64,000 nucleotides of DNA from contig DATMRF010000118.1 in NCBI GenBank assembly GCA_035566435.1, positions 1-64,000 on the forward strand, read 5' to 3'. Below, piece by piece: positions 61,401 to 64,000 of this stretch. The translations under genes were made by a program, and so were the position numbers. Within the stretch, counting starts at the first letter, position 1, and each line of letters starts with the position of its first letter. Source of the DNA: DATMRF01 sp035566435 (GTDB lineage: Bacteria; Verrucomicrobiota; Verrucomicrobiia; Limisphaerales; UBA8199). The notes under the pieces are model-generated. The model worked only from the letters and a program-made list of their open reading frames with translations, did not search any database and was not told the origin of the DNA.

Positions 61401-62831
61401 CAAGGCTATTTCCTGCCGGCGGGACCGCAGACGCTACAATGGGCTTACACCAAGGACAACGCGGGCAGTGCTGGGCTGGATGCCGCATTCCTGGATCAGG
61501 TCACTCTGGTCTCGACCGGCACACCGCCGCAGATTCTCTCGCAGCCTGTCGGTCAGGGATTTCTCGCCAGCACGCCAGTGACATTCACCGTCGGGGCGTT
61601 CGGTACCCCCATTCTCGCTTACCAATGGCTTTTCAACGGAAGTCCCATTCCGGGAGCGACCGCCAGCTCTCTGAATTTGGCGGCCGCGGGGCCGTTCAAT
61701 GGCGGCTTCTACTCGGTGCAGGTCACGAATGCTTACGGCTCGGCCCTCAGCGCTAAAGCCTATCTGGCGATCGTCCCGCTGGTCGCCCGGGGAGACGATT
61801 CCCTGGGCCAAATTAATGTCCCATCCGTGGCCACAAACACGATCGCCATCGCTGCTGGCGCCTGGCACAGCCTGGTCCTGCGCGCCGATGGGACCCTGCT
61901 GGCCTGGGGCAATAATTATGACGGCCAGTGCAACGTCTCCAACCTGCGCAACATTATGGTCATCGCCGCCGGCGGCTATCACAGCCTCGCCATTCAACTC
62001 GATGGAACGGTGGTTGGCTGGGGCGCCAATTCCAGCGGCCAGGCCACCCCACCCGCCGGCTTGTCCAACGTAACCGCCCTGGCTGCCGGCACCTGGCACA
62101 GTCTGGCCTTGCGCGCCGACGGCACAGTCGTCGCCTGGGGCGATAATAGCCTGGGCCAAAGCAGTGTGCCGCCCGACCTGACCAACGCCGTCGCCATCGC
62201 CTCAAACGGCAACCACAGTCTCGCGTTGCGCGCGGACGGCACCGTGGTGGCGTGGGGCGACAACACCGATGCCTCGGGCAGTTTCGCCGGAGAATCCATT
62301 GTACCGTCGGGATTGGCGCATGTCGCAGCTATCGGCGCTGGCGATTATAATAGTCTGGCGGCGGCTTATGACGGGACCTTGACCGCCTGGGGTGATAATT
62401 CCCAAGGCCAATCCCAGCCGCCGGAAAGCATCGCCGGCGTCATCGGCGTCACTGGCGGCGGCAGCCACGCTATCGCCCTCAAGAGCGACAGCACCGTTGT
62501 TGCCTGGGGCAACGATTGGAATGGTCAGTGTGACTTCTCTCCCGCGATCTCCAACGTGGTCGCCATTGCCGCGGGTAACGCCCACAGCTTGCTTCTCGAG
62601 GCAAACCCCCTGGCCCCACCGCAATTGCTTGCCCCGCGGCGCCAGGGCAGCCAATTCAACGTCTGGGTGCAAACCTTTTACGGCAAGAGCTACGCCTTGG
62701 AGTACAATACCTCTCCGTCGGCTGCCGGTTGGACCACGCTCGCGGTCGTTCGCGGCAACGGCGCCCGCCAGTTTCTGGTTGATCCCTCCGCCACCAGCCC
62801 CCAGCGCTTCTACCGCGTCCGCCAGTTTTAG
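58446..62831 (+). CDS. Giant secreted BNR-propeller / Ig-like / RCC1-repeat protein
   Basis: A 1461-residue exported protein (signal VSGLIVWLFLCGMLRPPTPALSA). Order of parts: a helical N-terminal region (30-150); a large BNR/sortilin-type propeller part (about 155-795) with repeats such as GVWKTTDGGASW, GIFKSADGGSTW, GIYRSTDGGSTW and GVFASADGGASW; an Ig-like domain (about 800-890, QPQPANLTVLVGQPASFSV); a lectin/MAM-like jelly roll (892-1025); a second Ig-like domain (1027-1110); about seven RCC1-like repeats (1111-1388, e.g. AAGAWHSLVLRADGTLLAWGNN); and a short C-terminal module ending FYRVRQF. Each part is common alone, but the set is unusual. Likely a surface or extracellular binding protein; no catalytic residue is evident. 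Confidence 0.88.
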   Translation: MEPPSRSVSGLIVWLFLCGMLRPPTPALSAPAPVKARTDLAVAHHRGLTLEQVRALQHRCGFSNDDILRLTQAQLVQLWWEAEHPNADLHAEELRFRLLHLRDERGQIPPDAWMRAARQARQMPFDPRAWPAIAEPARQNNPGALKPRIAGIRPSGWTWLGPGNIGGRVRSILVSPANPSVMWVGGVDGGVWKTTDGGASWSALDDFMADLAIGCMTMDAANPNVIYAGTGEGFFNIDSVRGAGIFKSADGGSTWLQLSATTNSGFYYVNRLAVQPTNSLILLAATGSGIYRSTDGGSTWSQNYNTRTLDLAFNPADGTHCVASGSGIVLYSIDAGLSWTLGSGISGAGRIEVAYAPSSPSTVYASADMSSGQLYVSTDGGQTYTLKNTGTNYLGGQGWYDNCLWVDPVDPNTLIVGGLDLWLSTDGGATLTDIGGYTGGLHPDQHVIVNVPQFDGTNNRTVLFGNDGGVFRAADIATVTPGNGWATLNHNLGITQFYGAAGNPASGTIVGGTQDNGTLRYTPVGGPQGWTSMFGGDGGFCAADQGDTNYFYGEYVDLAIHRSSNGGATSRFIYNGLGDAGKSANFIAPFILDPNNQSTLLAGGASLWRSLNVKASTPVWAAIKPADGSGNHISAIAVAPGNSDLIWVGHNNGDVFFTTNGTATTPDWTRADQGTPPLPNRYCTRITVDPSNSSQVYVTFGGFSAGNVWRTLDNGATWVNVSGNLPDAPVNSLVVHPLNSGSLYVGTEVGVFASADGGASWSPGNDGPANVAVDELFWLGTNTLVAATHGRGLFSISVPVAPSITSQPQPANLTVLVGQPASFSVAGSGSLPLAYLWLFNGVAIPGATASVYSLAASQVTNTGAYSVVVTNLGGAVASSNAYLTVIPTVPLPFALNNSNLTWTTGSGSPWYGQTTVSYDGVASGRSYFISAAQQSILTTTVTGPATLGFWWKVSSQTNADIFSFVDSANNFTNGAQISGEVDWNYQGYFLPAGPQTLQWAYTKDNAGSAGLDAAFLDQVTLVSTGTPPQILSQPVGQGFLASTPVTFTVGAFGTPILAYQWLFNGSPIPGATASSLNLAAAGPFNGGFYSVQVTNAYGSALSAKAYLAIVPLVARGDDSLGQINVPSVATNTIAIAAGAWHSLVLRADGTLLAWGNNYDGQCNVSNLRNIMVIAAGGYHSLAIQLDGTVVGWGANSSGQATPPAGLSNVTALAAGTWHSLALRADGTVVAWGDNSLGQSSVPPDLTNAVAIASNGNHSLALRADGTVVAWGDNTDASGSFAGESIVPSGLAHVAAIGAGDYNSLAAAYDGTLTAWGDNSQGQSQPPESIAGVIGVTGGGSHAIALKSDSTVVAWGNDWNGQCDFSPAISNVVAIAAGNAHSLLLEANPLAPPQLLAPRRQGSQFNVWVQTFYGKSYALEYNTSPSAAGWTTLAVVRGNGARQFLVDPSATSPQRFYRVRQF

Positions 62832-63059
62832 TTGCTGAGTAGTTCTCCGCCCCGCTAGCCTGCGCCACGCCGGCGCCCCTGCGGCGGAGGGGCCGACAGG
62901 GGCGCCGGGTCTGGGTCCGCGGAGGCGGAGCGTTCCGGTTGAGCTCTATCCGATTAAGATGTCAAAGAACCCACGCGATTTGGCCGCCGGTTTCAACCGC
63001 CGGAGGCCAGTAGCCTTTCAAAAACCACTGCAAAGTGGTGCAATCTGGTGCAAAGGACG

Positions 63060-63165
63060 GACTACAAGACCACGGACCTCGGGACCACAAGACCGCAGGA
63101 CCACGGACCGCAGGACCACGGGATGACGGGACTACTTCACAGGACCGCAGGAACCGGGACGGGAA
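63060..63165. repeat. Imperfect tandem repeat GGACCACG/GGACCGCA
   Basis: Short units ACCACGGACC, GGGACCACAAGACC, GCAGGACCACGG and ACCGCAGGACCACG follow one another with small changes. The tract lies between the RCC1 protein gene and a family C palindrome. No coding sense. Confidence 0.6.
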
Positions 63166-63192
63166 GCCCTGCTGACGTGCGAATCGAGCCGA

Positions 63193-63291
63193 AAAGCGGC
63201 AGAGGACGGGCGCACTCCAAAACGCAAGCGCGCACGGAGGTAACACCGTCCGTCCGGCAGGTTTTGGAGTGCGCCTGTCCTCTGGCGCTTT
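63193..63291. repeat. Palindromic element (family C, copy 3)
   Basis: Left arm 63193-63223 (AAAGCGGCAGAGGACGGGCG, then CACTCCAAAAC) is matched by right arm 63261-63291 (GTTTTGGAGTGCGCCTGTCC, then TCTGGCGCTTT). This is the most complete of the three family C copies. Confidence 0.8.
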
Positions 63292-63439
63292 GGCCCGAGA
63301 GCCTACAGAACGTCCGGCAATTTCAACGGACCCCGGCGCGCGAGGCGATTTGTGATCAAATTTGATCATGGGAAAACTTTAGCGCGACGACGAGGAGAGG
63401 TCTTCTTAGTGGAAGAGGGTTTGTATTAATAAAGCCCAA

Positions 63440-63575
63440 GCCAAGTGGCAAGGGCCGAAGGCCCGCAATGTGGTAGCCCGGGCTGGAGCGCAGCGAAGGC
63501 CCGGGAAAACGTGCCCAAACAATTCTCCTCCGCCCTGTAAGGGCGCCACGGCGCCCGACTCGGCCCCTGGCTACT
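63440..63575. repeat. Hairpin-rich stretch (family H)
   Basis: Three short GC hairpins follow each other: GGGCCGAAGGCCC near 63445, GCCCGGGCTGGAGC with GAAGGCCCGGG near 63478-63507, and AAGGGCGCCACGGCGCCC near 63540. No other copy was seen in the window. No gene. Confidence 0.55.
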
Positions 63576-63757
63576 CATGCCCACACTGAAAGGAGGTGCA
63601 CTGTCGGCGCCGCCGTCCTTATGGAGGACGGCACCATCTTGAACAGCGACGACCCCGTAAGGTCCGAACCGCTCTCGGAAGAGGCCAGAGTGCGTCGCAT
63701 GCTTCTGAGCGATGACCTGCGCATCTGGAAAACTGTGCGCAGGTGCTAGAACCCATC

Positions 63758-63831
63758 GGGGCGGGGACGGCCACGTCCCCGTTCGAGCTAAATCCATCAG
63801 CGGTTTACGGAGACGTGGCCGTCCCCGCCCC
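63758..63831. repeat. Family A palindromic element (complete)
   Basis: Arms at 63758-63781 and 63810-63831 with the core GACGGCCACGTCCCCG. It ends nine bases after the stop codon position of the minus-strand partial gene, so it may form the 3' end of that transcript. Confidence 0.8.
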
Positions 63832-63839
63832 TGCTCGTT

Positions 63840-64000
63840 TCACAGCTCCGGTTGCAGTTTCGGGCCGAAGCCAAATTTGCGCGCCAGGGCCAGGGAGCTG
63901 TTGAGCGATTTGACGCCCGCCGTGCACGTCGGGTCGGAGAGCGAGGCGGCGGCGATGCAGACTCCGGTCAGCAGGCAGCGCGGGAGCTCCCAATCTTCAT
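63840..64000 (-). CDS. C-terminal end of a gene running off the window
   Basis: The last 52 codons plus stop of a minus-strand gene are open across the window edge: DWELPRCLLTGVCIAAASLS, then DPTCTAGVKSLNSSLALARK, then FGFGPKLQPEL. The repeated small residues and the helical pattern (TGVCIAAASL) are faintly like the end of a PfkB-type sugar kinase, but too little is present to name it. No stop interrupts the frame, and the sequence looks protein-like. Confidence 0.5.
   Translation of the reverse strand, partial: EDWELPRCLLTGVCIAAASLSDPTCTAGVKSLNSSLALARKFGFGPKLQPEL

Larger units (their letters stand above)
62832..63839. other. Repeat-dense intergenic region of 1 kb
   Basis: No gene is convincing here. 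The region holds a GC-rich hairpin cluster (62840-62930), an imperfect tandem tract of GACCACGG and GACCGCAGG units (about 63060-63165), a family C palindrome (63193-63291), a hairpin-rich stretch (63440-63575) and a family A palindrome (63758-63831). It is the most repeat-dense part of the window. Confidence 0.6.

Noticed and set aside
63060..63165. A CRISPR array in the GGACCACG tract
   Set aside because: The units are short, uneven and directly adjacent, without unique spacers, and there are no cas genes.

Overview
The window is about 64 kb of GC-rich chromosomal DNA. It most resembles a free-living Verrucomicrobiota bacterium, probably of the Pedosphaera/Limisphaerales (subdivision 3) type. 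This is inferred from several traits: autotransporter-type beta-strand repeat proteins without a barrel, pseudopilin-like proteins with the FTLIE leader, propeller/Y_Y_Y histidine kinases, Tat-exported carbohydrate enzymes, an EF-P with a non-Lys tip, and many families of short palindromic repeats. I saw no rRNA or tRNA genes, CRISPR array, transposase or phage genes.

Layout. 0.3-5.6 kb: a giant secreted beta-strand-repeat protein. 5.8-9.6 kb: a NarL-type response regulator and its large propeller sensor kinase. 9.9-12.9 kb: an M16 peptidase pair, one with the zinc motif and one without. 12.9-27.9 kb: a carbohydrate-degradation island with GH51 arabinofuranosidase, a NIPSNAP-like protein, a GH106-like enzyme, two GH29 fucosidases in one operon, a pectate-lyase-like beta-helix protein, an alginate-lyase/GH27 fusion and KDPG aldolase. 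28-38.5 kb: thioredoxin-like protein, IMP dehydrogenase, an ExbB-ExbD-TonB-like operon, an adenylate-forming enzyme, a sigma54 activator, an unknown Arg-rich protein and a LysR regulator. 38.5-53.9 kb: one long minus-strand operon for a type II secretion system (E, F, G, H, I, J, K, L, M, a C-like protein, and a secretin divided over two genes), followed by an NtrB-like kinase. 54.3-64 kb: a pseudopilin-like DUF1559-type protein, a small lipoprotein, a PHP phosphatase, EF-P, an anchored unknown protein, a 1461-residue BNR/Ig/RCC1 protein, a repeat-rich stretch and the end of a partial gene.

How it may work together (inference). The glycosidases and lyases would strip fucose, arabinose, galactose and uronate-containing chains outside the cytoplasm. 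KDPG aldolase would finish uronate catabolism. The TonB-like and type II systems would supply envelope energy and protein export. A 12-base motif, GAACAAACGTTC or its complement, lies upstream of the response regulator, the fucosidase/beta-helix divergent promoter region and the giant repeat protein, and could link them as one regulon.

The most unusual structural points are these: the shared motif; the two-gene secretin; pseudopilin leaders stretched in frame by repeat DNA; a palindromic element that supplies the stop codon of the aldolase gene; the lyase-galactosidase fusion; and an ExbD-like protein lacking the usual membrane aspartate.
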